From assembly GCA_902489135.1 (NCBI GenBank), contig CABTYW010000032.1:1-21298 (forward strand): a stretch of 21,298 bases of DNA, read 5' to 3'. Numbering within the stretch: the stretch's first letter is position 1; each line of letters begins with the position of its first letter. The DNA comes from an uncultured Synergistaceae bacterium. Lineage in GTDB: Bacteria > Synergistota > Synergistia > Synergistales > Dethiosulfovibrionaceae. The notes beneath the pieces were generated by a model, which saw only the letters and a list, made by a program, of their open reading frames with translations, was not told the DNA's origin and did not search any database. Both the position numbers and the translations under genes were made by a program. Below are positions 13,005-20,354 of the stretch, in pieces.

Positions 13005-14913
13005 TTTTATAAAAAGGAGAGCCGGAAGTTTTGTTTGGTTCGTCCTGCTGGCGCTGGCGCTGGTCCTTCCCTCGCTGGCATGGCGGTTGACTCAGGAACG
13101 GGCGATGCACTCCACGTCGCTGCTTTTCGACCTCATTGAAATTCAGAACCTCACGGCTCTGCAGAAGGAAAATAAATTCGCCAAGCTCATGGAGGCCGGT
13201 ATTTCAGGCTTTTTCGCGCCTGAATATACCGGTGAAGAACTGGCCAAGGGCGTTCTGCCCAACCTTCTCATACAGCCCCTGCAGCTTTGTCCTCCCGAAA
13301 TTCGGGAGAAGTTCGCCGCTTCAGTCGGCACGGTCATCGTTCTCGACGACCCCGTGGCTGCGCCCATGCAGCGGGAGTATCTCTCAAGGCGTTTTGACGA
13401 AGGTGAAAGCGCTGCCGCGGGGCAGACGCTGTACTATCGAATTCCGCTGAATTATTTTCAGCTTGAAAAGACGGGCATCCTTCCCGACCTGAGGTCAATT
13501 CAGTATCTGTCCATGGCCGGTGTCCCCATTGTCTATGCTCCGGCGCCGGGTTTTTCCTGTTCGGTGGAAGGAGTGCTTCAGAGCCTCGACTATCTTTGTT
13601 CCAATTTTGCGGGCATTAAAGTGATCTGTCCGTCGGGAGAAGTGGCCGCGGCCTATCCTCATGCCCAGGCCATGGGAGACTTCGTGAAGAAGCGTCATCT
13701 GCTCATGGCGCAGGTGGAATTTACGCGCCAGTACGGATCGGGCGCTCTGGTGAAAAGTGCGTGGCCCAACGTGGTGTCCATGCATGCCGTGGATCGCGAG
13801 GAAGTTTTGAAGCGCGGCATGACGCGCCCTCTTATGCTGAACCGCCTTTTCCGTGCGGCCAAAGAGCGGGAAATCCGCCTCATCGTTCTGCGTCTCGACC
13901 CGCTGCGCGGGGTGAGAACGCTCCTCGAAGATTACTGTGCCGACGTCAGGACCTTAAGGGAGCGTCTCGACAAAGCGGGGTTCGCGCGGAGATGGCCGTC
14001 AACGGCGCCGCCGTCGCCTCGAGTGGGCGCGCTGCTGTCCGCCGTCGCTCTTCAGATACTTCTGTGGTCCCTGGCGCTTAAATATGCCGAACGCTATTGG
14101 AACGTGCAGCTTCTGTGGGGGCGGAAAAATCAGGCAATCCTGCTGGGGCTCTCGGTTCTTTTGGGTTTTCTTTCGCCCGTTCTCGCCTCCGTTTCCCGCA
14201 TAAGCGGCGCGCTGGCGGCGGGACTGCTGGCGACAGAAGCCGCACTGATGGCCATGGATCAATGGAAATTCCCGCTGCGCGCCGTGGGGCAGGCTTTTCT
14301 GCTGACGGTCGGCGGAGGGCTGATCCTTGCGGGGGCCTTTTCGACGCCTCTTTACATGTGGCGCATGAGTACCTTCAGCGGCGTCAAACTCAGCCTGTTG
14401 ATGCCGTTGGTCTTGGTGTTGCTCATCGATCTTCGCAAAAGAGAACATCCCGAATCGGCCGAAGAGATTTTGTCCAGACCGGCGCTTTGGGGGGAGCTGG
14501 TTCTCGTGGGCGGAATTTTTCTTGCCGCTCTGGTCATGCTGGTCCGCAGCGGCAATTACGGTTTTGTCTCCAACGGGGAAATTGCGGTTCGCGATTGGCT
14601 GGAAAGCGTCCTCGGCGCCCGCCCGAGAACAAAGGAGATCCTTCTGGGGTATCCTGCGCTGATTTTTTGGTATTACCTGAAGCAGAACGACCTCTGGGGG
14701 CATTGGCGGGAAGTCCTTCGCCTCGCGTCGACGCTGGCTTTCTCGTCGGCGGTGAACAGCTTCTGCCATTTCCACACGCCGCTGCCGCTGACGCTTCTGA
14801 GGGGGTTCAACGGCCTGTGGATCGGTGTGGCTATGGGTTTTGCCGTGCTTTTTTCGGGGCTGTGTTTCGGACGGCCGCTGTACCGTAAAGTGTACGAACA
14901 CATTCTGAAATGA
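12997..14913 (+). CDS. DUF5693 family membrane protein
   Basis: A 638-residue integral membrane protein that I assign to the DUF5693 family from its architecture and its place beside csaB. No reaction is known. Residue 9-28 is a membrane anchor, about 29-340 is a large probably extracytoplasmic domain (contains a short YFQLEKTG segment and many alpha/beta elements) and about 345-635 holds eight or nine transmembrane helices. The start is TTG at 12997, supported by TGGAGGTG nine bases upstream and by an eight-base overlap with maf. The stop overlaps the csaB start as ATGA. Tight coupling to csaB suggests a job in making, moving or modifying a wall polymer, which is inference. The multi-helix C-terminus could be a transporter or a membrane transferase. 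Confidence 0.82.
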   Translation: MNDFIKRRAGSFVWFVLLALALVLPSLAWRLTQERAMHSTSLLFDLIEIQNLTALQKENKFAKLMEAGISGFFAPEYTGEELAKGVLPNLLIQPLQLCPPEIREKFAASVGTVIVLDDPVAAPMQREYLSRRFDEGESAAAGQTLYYRIPLNYFQLEKTGILPDLRSIQYLSMAGVPIVYAPAPGFSCSVEGVLQSLDYLCSNFAGIKVICPSGEVAAAYPHAQAMGDFVKKRHLLMAQVEFTRQYGSGALVKSAWPNVVSMHAVDREEVLKRGMTRPLMLNRLFRAAKEREIRLIVLRLDPLRGVRTLLEDYCADVRTLRERLDKAGFARRWPSTAPPSPRVGALLSAVALQILLWSLALKYAERYWNVQLLWGRKNQAILLGLSVLLGFLSPVLASVSRISGALAAGLLATEAALMAMDQWKFPLRAVGQAFLLTVGGGLILAGAFSTPLYMWRMSTFSGVKLSLLMPLVLVLLIDLRKREHPESAEEILSRPALWGELVLVGGIFLAALVMLVRSGNYGFVSNGEIAVRDWLESVLGARPRTKEILLGYPALIFWYYLKQNDLWGHWREVLRLASTLAFSSAVNSFCHFHTPLPLTLLRGFNGLWIGVAMGFAVLFSGLCFGRPLYRKVYEHILK

Positions 14914-15908
14914 AAAAACGCTGGAAAGTCCTTCTCTGCGGCTATTACGGCCTCGGAAATTTGGGCGACGAGCTTTTGGCTTCTGCGGTGATCTCCCAGC
15001 TTAAAAAGTGCGGCGTCCGTGACGATGAATTGGCCATGATGTCGGGCAACCCTGCCGAAAGCGAGCACTGCCATCACATTGCCGCCGTTGACCGCTGGAG
15101 CGTCGGCAGCGTGCTGAAGGCGTTGTGGGCAAGCGAGACGCTGCTTTTGGGCGGCGGCGGAATTTTTCAGGATACTTCCAGCGCCAAAAGTCCGTGGTAT
15201 TACTGGGGCGTCATGCGAGCCGCCGGACTTTTCGGATGCAGGCTCTGGGCGGTGGGGCAGTCCATCGGACCTTTAAATCGCCGGCTCAGCCGTTATGCGG
15301 CACGGAACGCTTTCGGCGCCTGCAAAGCCGTCAGCGTTCGGGACCGTCGTTCCGCGAGTTTTTTGAAGGAAAAGTGCATTCTGTCCGATGATCTTGTGCT
15401 GTCGTTGCCTCAAAGCGCCCGTTTCCTTTCGCGCGATTTTTTCTTGGTCAATTTTCGTCCGACGGCGACGAAACTGGAATACGGTGCTGCCGAGGCGCTG
15501 TCGGCCATGAAGCTGCCCTCCGGCATGAAAACGGTGGGCGTGGCTCTCGGCAAGGAGGACGGCGCTTTGATGAAGGAACTGGCCGATGCCGGCGCGCTTC
15601 GTTTGGACGAACTTTACCGGCCGTCGCCGGATCAGCTTGGCGATCTTTTCGCCCGCGGTGCCGGCGCCTTCGGCATGAGACTGCACTTCGGCGTTCTGTG
15701 CCTTCGTTCGGCCGTTCCATGCACGCTCATTCCCTACGCGCCGAAAGTTGAAGATTTTGCTCAGCGCTGGGGGGCGCAGCTCTGGACGGGGGGAAAACTT
15801 TCCTTTCCGCGGGAGTGGGGTCGTTTCGACGAACTTGAACCTGTGCGCGCTGAGATTGAACGCGATTTTCGACGCTGCTTTGAAAAAGTGTTGGATCCTC
15901 GAGTGTGA
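14910..15908 (+). CDS. csaB: Polysaccharide pyruvyl transferase CsaB
   Basis: CsaB adds ketal-linked pyruvate from phosphoenolpyruvate to a cell-wall polysaccharide; in studied bacteria this modification is the ligand for SLH domains that hold S-layer or outer-membrane proteins. The 332-residue protein has the family landmarks GYYGLGNLGDE (11-21), LLLGGGGIFQD (78-88), VGQSIGPL (115-122), VSVRDRRS (141-148) and near the end GMRLHFGVL (255-263) with YAPKVEDF (276-283). The ATG overlaps the previous stop (ATGA). It is followed after 51 bp by ftsE. No SLH-domain protein is in the window, so the anchoring partner is not shown here. Confidence 0.92.
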   Translation: MKKRWKVLLCGYYGLGNLGDELLASAVISQLKKCGVRDDELAMMSGNPAESEHCHHIAAVDRWSVGSVLKALWASETLLLGGGGIFQDTSSAKSPWYYWGVMRAAGLFGCRLWAVGQSIGPLNRRLSRYAARNAFGACKAVSVRDRRSASFLKEKCILSDDLVLSLPQSARFLSRDFFLVNFRPTATKLEYGAAEALSAMKLPSGMKTVGVALGKEDGALMKELADAGALRLDELYRPSPDQLGDLFARGAGAFGMRLHFGVLCLRSAVPCTLIPYAPKVEDFAQRWGAQLWTGGKLSFPREWGRFDELEPVRAEIERDFRRCFEKVLDPRV

Positions 15909-15959
15909 TAAGATAGGCGTGGCTTTTTTCAGTACTGCAAGCTTTGGAGGTGGAACAGC

Positions 15960-16655
15960 GTGGAGGTCCGAATCAGCGGATTAACGAAAATTTTTCCCCC
16001 CGGCATCCAGGCGCTCAGCGACGTGTATCTCGACGTGCGGGAAGGGGAGTTTATCTACCTCATCGGCACGACGGGTTCGGGAAAGACGACGCTGCTGCGG
16101 ACCTTGACGCGCGAGATTTTGCCGACGCGAGGGCAGGTTGTCGTCGACGGCGTCGATTTGCGGCAGCTGGCGTCCTCCAGTCTGCCCTATTTTCGCCGCG
16201 ACGTGGGAGTGGTCTTTCAGGATTACAAACTTCTCCCCAATCTGACGGCGTGGGAAAACGTCGCGTTCGTGCTTGAGGCCTGCGGCGTTCCTCCTTCCGT
16301 CGCCGCCGAGCGGACCGATGACGTCATCGACAAAGTCGGGCTGTGGAACCGACAAAATCTGCTGCCCGATCAGCTGTCAGGCGGCGAACAGCAGAGAGTG
16401 GCCATCGCGCGGGCTTTCGTCAACGCGCCGCACCTGTTTCTCGCCGATGAACCCACGGGCAACCTCGACGCTCAAACGGCGGAATATGTGATGAAGCTCC
16501 TCCTTTCCATCCACGCAGCCGGCACAACGGTGATCGTGTCAACACACGATCAGCATCTGGTGGACACCTACCGTCAGCGCGTGGTGGAACTCCATAAAGG
16601 GCGCATTGTGCGCGACGAAAAAGAGGGGAGGTACAGCCTCAGTGGGGACCAGTAG
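15960..16655 (+). CDS. ftsE: Cell-division ATP-binding protein FtsE
   Basis: FtsE is the cytoplasmic ATPase of the FtsEX complex, which works as a mechanotransducer that switches on periplasmic peptidoglycan hydrolysis at the septum. In 231 residues all ABC motifs are visible: Walker A GTTGSGKT (36-43), Q-loop FQDYKLL (86-92), signature LSGGEQQR (139-146), Walker B FLADEP (160-165), D-loop NLD (168-170) and switch histidine H196 (STHD). The GTG start has TTGGAGGTGG seven bases upstream. The stop overlaps ftsX by 14 bases. A 51-bp gap separates it from csaB, so it may have its own promoter, but none is clear. Confidence 0.97.
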   Translation: MEVRISGLTKIFPPGIQALSDVYLDVREGEFIYLIGTTGSGKTTLLRTLTREILPTRGQVVVDGVDLRQLASSSLPYFRRDVGVVFQDYKLLPNLTAWENVAFVLEACGVPPSVAAERTDDVIDKVGLWNRQNLLPDQLSGGEQQRVAIARAFVNAPHLFLADEPTGNLDAQTAEYVMKLLLSIHAAGTTVIVSTHDQHLVDTYRQRVVELHKGRIVRDEKEGRYSLSGDQ

Positions 16656-17526
16656 ATACATTTTTCGCGATGCCCGACGCCTTTTCTGCCGCCATCTGGG
16701 GTTGAGCCTTTTGACTCTGGCGACGGCAGCGTCGGTCTTTTTTCTCGTTGGAGGAAGCTCACTGCTGGCGCTGAACATCAGAAAACTTGCCAACGCCATC
16801 CAGAGCGACTTGGTCGTTCAGGCTTATCTGCCTTCCGAACAGGCGGTGAATGCCGTATTGGCGCGCCTTCGCGACAACGAAAACATCGCCGAAATTCGCT
16901 GCATCTCGCCGCAGGACGGCCTCGACCGCCTGCGCTCAAAGATGGGAGTCCGATCCAAGGCCGTTTCGTTGTTGGGAGAAAACCCTCTGCCCTGGGCGCT
17001 CGAAATAAAAGTTCGCAGGGCGTCCATGGTTGCGGGCATCGTTCATGAGCTATCCGAGATCAGCGAGATTGACGACATTATGCACTCGGGAGCCCTGGCC
17101 GAACGTCTGGCAGCGGTTTCCGCGCTGATTTCAAAGACCTCTTTCGTTATGATGCTGATCGCCGTTCTGATCAGCGCTCTGGTATTTTACAACACGGTGC
17201 AGATCGCCATTTATTCGCGCCGCCGGGAAATTTCCGTCATGCTGCTGGTGGGAGCGACGCGTTCCTATGTAGCTTCGCCCTTTATCCTGCAGGGAATGAT
17301 GCTGGGGTTTTTCGGCGCGCTGATTTCCATCATCTCGCTGCACTATGGCCAGAACTATGTTTTCAGCATCATCGACCCTCTTTTGCCTTTTTTGAGCCGG
17401 CAACTCAAGTGGCGCGAGGTGGCCATGCTTTACGAAATCATGCTCGGTGCCGGCGTGACCATGGGATGGCTGTGCAGCCTTTTTGCGGTGCATCGCCACA
17501 TCAGGCGCGCCTCGTCGCCGCTGTAG
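16642..17526 (+). CDS. ftsX: Cell-division permease-like protein FtsX
   Basis: FtsX is the membrane half of FtsEX; its outer loop binds and activates a peptidoglycan hydrolase or activator. From GTG 16642 it has 294 residues: TM1 about 20-44, a large extracytoplasmic loop about 45-163, TM2 about 164-188, TM3 about 210-232 and TM4 about 261-283, the standard FtsX plan with the VGATRSYV coupling segment (203-210) before TM3. I prefer this GTG over an upstream TTG at 16606 because GGGGAGGT lies about ten bases before it and the extra residues look like shadow of ftsE. Nine bases separate its stop from the ATG of the M23 gene that should be its partner. Confidence 0.95.
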   Translation: MGTSRYIFRDARRLFCRHLGLSLLTLATAASVFFLVGGSSLLALNIRKLANAIQSDLVVQAYLPSEQAVNAVLARLRDNENIAEIRCISPQDGLDRLRSKMGVRSKAVSLLGENPLPWALEIKVRRASMVAGIVHELSEISEIDDIMHSGALAERLAAVSALISKTSFVMMLIAVLISALVFYNTVQIAIYSRRREISVMLLVGATRSYVASPFILQGMMLGFFGALISIISLHYGQNYVFSIIDPLLPFLSRQLKWREVAMLYEIMLGAGVTMGWLCSLFAVHRHIRRASSPL

Positions 17527-17535
17527 GTGCGGACC

Positions 17536-18723
17536 ATGAAATTTCGCCATGCGTGTTGTCCGTTCTTTGGCGCGCTGTGGGCAGCTCTGTTTTTCTCCGG
17601 CGCCGCCGGCGGAAGCTCTCTGGACGAGCAGATCGCGCAGCAGCAAAAACAGCTGGCCCTGCTGAATAAGCGGGTGGAATATCACAGCCGCGAATTGGCT
17701 CAGGCAAAGAAAAAAGAAGAAGACTACTTGAAAGAGCTTTCTTTTTACGACCACAGGGCTAAGCAGACTGAAGAAGAGGTCGCTCTTCTGGACTTGCAGA
17801 TCAAGAAGAACGAGGGCGAACTGCTTTCCGTCGGCGAAAACATCAAAATCCGCAATGCCAACATCAAAAAACTTCAGGAAGCTTTGGCGCAACGGTGCGT
17901 CGCCATCTACAAGTACGGCAGTGCCGCCGACCTCAACGTGCTCCTTTCGGCGCAGGACCTTGCGGAGCTCAACAATATGACGTACCTGCTCAGCCGCCTG
18001 AGCCGCGAGGACGAAAAGAACATCACGGCCCTGGAAAGCGAGAACATCGCCCTGAAGAACGATGAGCTGAAGCTTCAGCAGGTGCGTGACGAACTGGGCC
18101 TGCGCTCGATGAAAAGAAAACGCGACCTCGAGGCCAACCGACAGGCCAGTGCGCAAAGAAGGGAACTTCTGGCGCGCATTGACCGCGAGAAACAGGTTCA
18201 CCAGGCGGCCATGCGCGAGAGCGAAGAAGCCCAGAAGGAAATCCAGAAGAAAATCGACGACTATATCCGGGCAAAAGCGCTTGAAGCTCAGGAGGCCGAA
18301 CGGAACGGTCGGAGTAAGCCGAAGCAGCTGGTTCACCGCGGCAAATTCGACTGGCCCGTGGCCAGTCATACGGTGGTCAGCAGCTTCGGCGTGAGAATTC
18401 ACCCCAGATTCAAGACGAAGCGCCAGCACACGGGCATTGACATCGCTTCGCCTCACGGTTCTCCCGTCACGACGGCGGGAGCCGGAGAAGTGATTTTCGC
18501 CGGCTGGATGCGCGGCTACGGGCAGGTCATTATCATCGACCACGGCAGCGGCTATGCCACGGTGTACGCCCACATGAGCAAAATTCTGGTGGATGACGGC
18601 GCCGCCGTCAAGAAAGGCGCCCTCATCGGCAGAGTGGGGCAAACGGGAGTGGCGACCGGGCCGCACCTCCACTTTGAAGTCCGAGTGAAGGGCGTGGCGC
18701 GCGACCCGTTGAACTATCTGTGA
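17536..18723 (+). CDS. EnvC/CwlO-like coiled-coil M23 peptidase, FtsEX partner
   Basis: A 395-residue exported protein with the FtsX-partner plan: signal peptide (about 1-25), long coiled coils (about 28-120 and 150-255) broken by the conserved segment IYKYGSAADLNVLLSAQDL (124-142), then a C-terminal M23/LytM domain (about 270-395). Zinc and catalytic residues are intact: H298 and D302 (HTGID), H346 (YAHMS), H377 and H379 (GPHLHF). E. coli EnvC has lost these and only activates amidases, so this one may cut peptidoglycan itself, as PcsB or CwlO do by other domains. I start at ATG 17536 with AGGTG upstream; a GTG at 17527 is the alternative. It sits next to ftsX and before ctpA. Confidence 0.93.
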   Translation: MKFRHACCPFFGALWAALFFSGAAGGSSLDEQIAQQQKQLALLNKRVEYHSRELAQAKKKEEDYLKELSFYDHRAKQTEEEVALLDLQIKKNEGELLSVGENIKIRNANIKKLQEALAQRCVAIYKYGSAADLNVLLSAQDLAELNNMTYLLSRLSREDEKNITALESENIALKNDELKLQQVRDELGLRSMKRKRDLEANRQASAQRRELLARIDREKQVHQAAMRESEEAQKEIQKKIDDYIRAKALEAQEAERNGRSKPKQLVHRGKFDWPVASHTVVSSFGVRIHPRFKTKRQHTGIDIASPHGSPVTTAGAGEVIFAGWMRGYGQVIIIDHGSGYATVYAHMSKILVDDGAAVKKGALIGRVGQTGVATGPHLHFEVRVKGVARDPLNYL

Positions 18724-18748
18724 CGGACCTTAAAAAGTTCGTGAAAAA

Positions 18749-18901
18749 ATGCGGCGCTCGCTGCTTTTCCAGAGCCGGAAGCTGAAGGCGCCGCAGCGGG
18801 AATTGTGTGCCGTGCAGGTCAAAACTGCCGCGGAATTTTCAGTCCCGATGCTGAAGAGCGAAAATCGAATACAGCCTTTTGAGGTGACGGAGAAAAGATG
18901 A
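18749..18901 (+). CDS. Candidate 50-residue ORF between the M23 gene and ctpA
   Basis: An ATG at 18749 opens a frame that fills the gap and ends in a TGA overlapping the ctpA ATG (ATGA). The product would be basic and polar with no membrane segment and no motif I know. There is no good ribosome site, and the first codons overlap a strong hairpin, so translation is doubtful. The perfect fit to the gap and the four-base overlap are the only positive signs. Confidence 0.18.
   Translation: MRRSLLFQSRKLKAPQRELCAVQVKTAAEFSVPMLKSENRIQPFEVTEKR
18750..18795 (+). other. Hairpin upstream of ctpA
   Basis: TGCGGCGC (18750-18757) pairs perfectly with GCGCCGCA (18788-18795). A nested stem forms between GCTTTTCC and GGAAGC inside the loop, with two bulged T. 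No T-run follows. It lies 26 bases after the M23 stop and could be an RNA-processing or transcript-end stabilising element that sets different levels for ctpA. Confidence 0.35.
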
Positions 18902-20349
18902 AAAAGCTCAGGAAATACCGCGATCTGTTTTTGGGAATTATTATTGGTGCGGCCGTCATATCGACCATTCCGGCCGTTTATGCCGGCAAGGGGAGCCTGT
19001 CCCAGGTCGCCCCCTTTACCACCGATTCGCTGTGGCTGCTGAAACAGGCGCGAATTATCGTCGAAGCCTACCAGGTTGACGCGGCGAGTAAGGATGTTTC
19101 GGAGACCGAGATGGTCCACGGCGCCATGCGCGGCATGCTCAGCGCATGGAAAGATCCCTATACGCGCTTTCTCGATCCGCAACAGCTGGAAGATGAAAAG
19201 ACGACTTTCGAAGGATCCTTCGGCGGCCTCGGCATCAACATTACCAGTCGCGACGGAAAAATTTTGGTAATCAATCCCATCGAAGGCACGCCGGCCGACA
19301 AAGCGGGCCTGCGCCCTCTCGACGAAATTGTCCGCGTCAACGACGACATCGTCATCGGATGGGATCTTGACAAAGTGGTGAAGAAGCTGCGCGGTGACCC
19401 CGGAACGACGGTGACCATCGGCATACGCCGCAAAAACGAAAACAATTTGCTGGATTTCACCATCGTTCGGGACGTCATAAAGATCGATACCGTCTCATCG
19501 AAGATGCTCAGTGACAACGTCGGCTACATTCGCCTGCGCCAGTTTATCAAAACCAGCGCCGCCGATATCGGCAAGGCCGTCATCGATCTGAAAAACAAAA
19601 AAGCCAGGGGGCTGATTCTCGACCTCAGAAACAACGGCGGCGGCCTGCTCGATGCGGCCCGTGACATCTGCGACCTCTTTATTGACGGCGGACTGATCGT
19701 CTCCACTCGCGGGCGAGTCGATTCCGCCAACGAGGAGTATTACGCCCGCGAAGGCGTGCTGACTGATCTTCCTCTGGTGGTGCTCATCAACGAAGGAAGC
19801 GCCAGCGCATCGGAAATCGTCTCGGGAGCGCTTCGCGACCGAAACAAGACCTTGCTCATCGGCGCCAAGAGCTTCGGCAAGGGATCGGTGCAGGTGCTCT
19901 TCAATCTGTCCGACGGGTCGGGGATGTTCGTCACCACGGCGCGGTACTTTACGCCCAGCGGAGTTCGCATCGACCATGTGGGACTTACGCCCGACATCCT
20001 CGTCAAGTCCGCCTGGGACGAAGAGAAGAGCGACAGCGAAAAAGATGCTCCGGCGAAGGACAGAAAAAACGCCTCCGACAGAGCGACTAATACGTGGAAA
20101 AAAGCCGCTTCCGACGACCCCAAGGCCGTGCCCGAAGACCGCCAGCTTGAAAGGGCCCGTCAGACGGTGCTGCGCCTCGCGGCCGGCCAGGCCCCGGAGA
20201 CCCTTAAGGATCCCGTTCCGCCTGCTTCGGAGGATGCCGCCTCCAGGATTTCGGCACGGGACGAAAAAGAAAACGGGAGCGCCGCCCTTCAGAAGCCTGT
20301 GACCTCCTCCGACGTGAATATTCCCTCTTCCGACACCAAGCAGAAATAA
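18898..20349 (+). CDS. ctpA: C-terminal processing peptidase CtpA (S41)
   Basis: A periplasmic serine protease of family S41 that trims or degrades envelope proteins, including in some bacteria peptidoglycan hydrolases. Order in the 483 residues: basic N-terminus and signal or anchor helix (about 8-29), a helical part with the DPYTRFL motif (86-92), a PDZ domain (about 103-178, with GGLGINI at 109-115), and the S41 core (about 205-372). The serine-lysine dyad is visible: S303 in GSASASEI and K328 in FGKGSVQ (also Q332). The last 110 residues are a Lys/Asp/Glu/Ala/Pro-rich, probably disordered tail. GAGGTGACGGAG precedes the ATG. Its place after the FtsEX-M23 set suggests it may control that hydrolase, which is inference. 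Confidence 0.95.
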   Translation: MKKLRKYRDLFLGIIIGAAVISTIPAVYAGKGSLSQVAPFTTDSLWLLKQARIIVEAYQVDAASKDVSETEMVHGAMRGMLSAWKDPYTRFLDPQQLEDEKTTFEGSFGGLGINITSRDGKILVINPIEGTPADKAGLRPLDEIVRVNDDIVIGWDLDKVVKKLRGDPGTTVTIGIRRKNENNLLDFTIVRDVIKIDTVSSKMLSDNVGYIRLRQFIKTSAADIGKAVIDLKNKKARGLILDLRNNGGGLLDAARDICDLFIDGGLIVSTRGRVDSANEEYYAREGVLTDLPLVVLINEGSASASEIVSGALRDRNKTLLIGAKSFGKGSVQVLFNLSDGSGMFVTTARYFTPSGVRIDHVGLTPDILVKSAWDEEKSDSEKDAPAKDRKNASDRATNTWKKAASDDPKAVPEDRQLERARQTVLRLAAGQAPETLKDPVPPASEDAASRISARDEKENGSAALQKPVTSSDVNIPSSDTKQK

Positions 20350-20354
20350 CGCCC

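Noticed and set aside
17131..18672. Very long open frame (513 codons) on the - strand over ftsX and the M23 gene
   Set aside because: It lies opposite two well-identified genes, has His/Val/Phe/Gln-rich composition typical of antisense reading of GC-rich coding DNA, and no recognisable motif.
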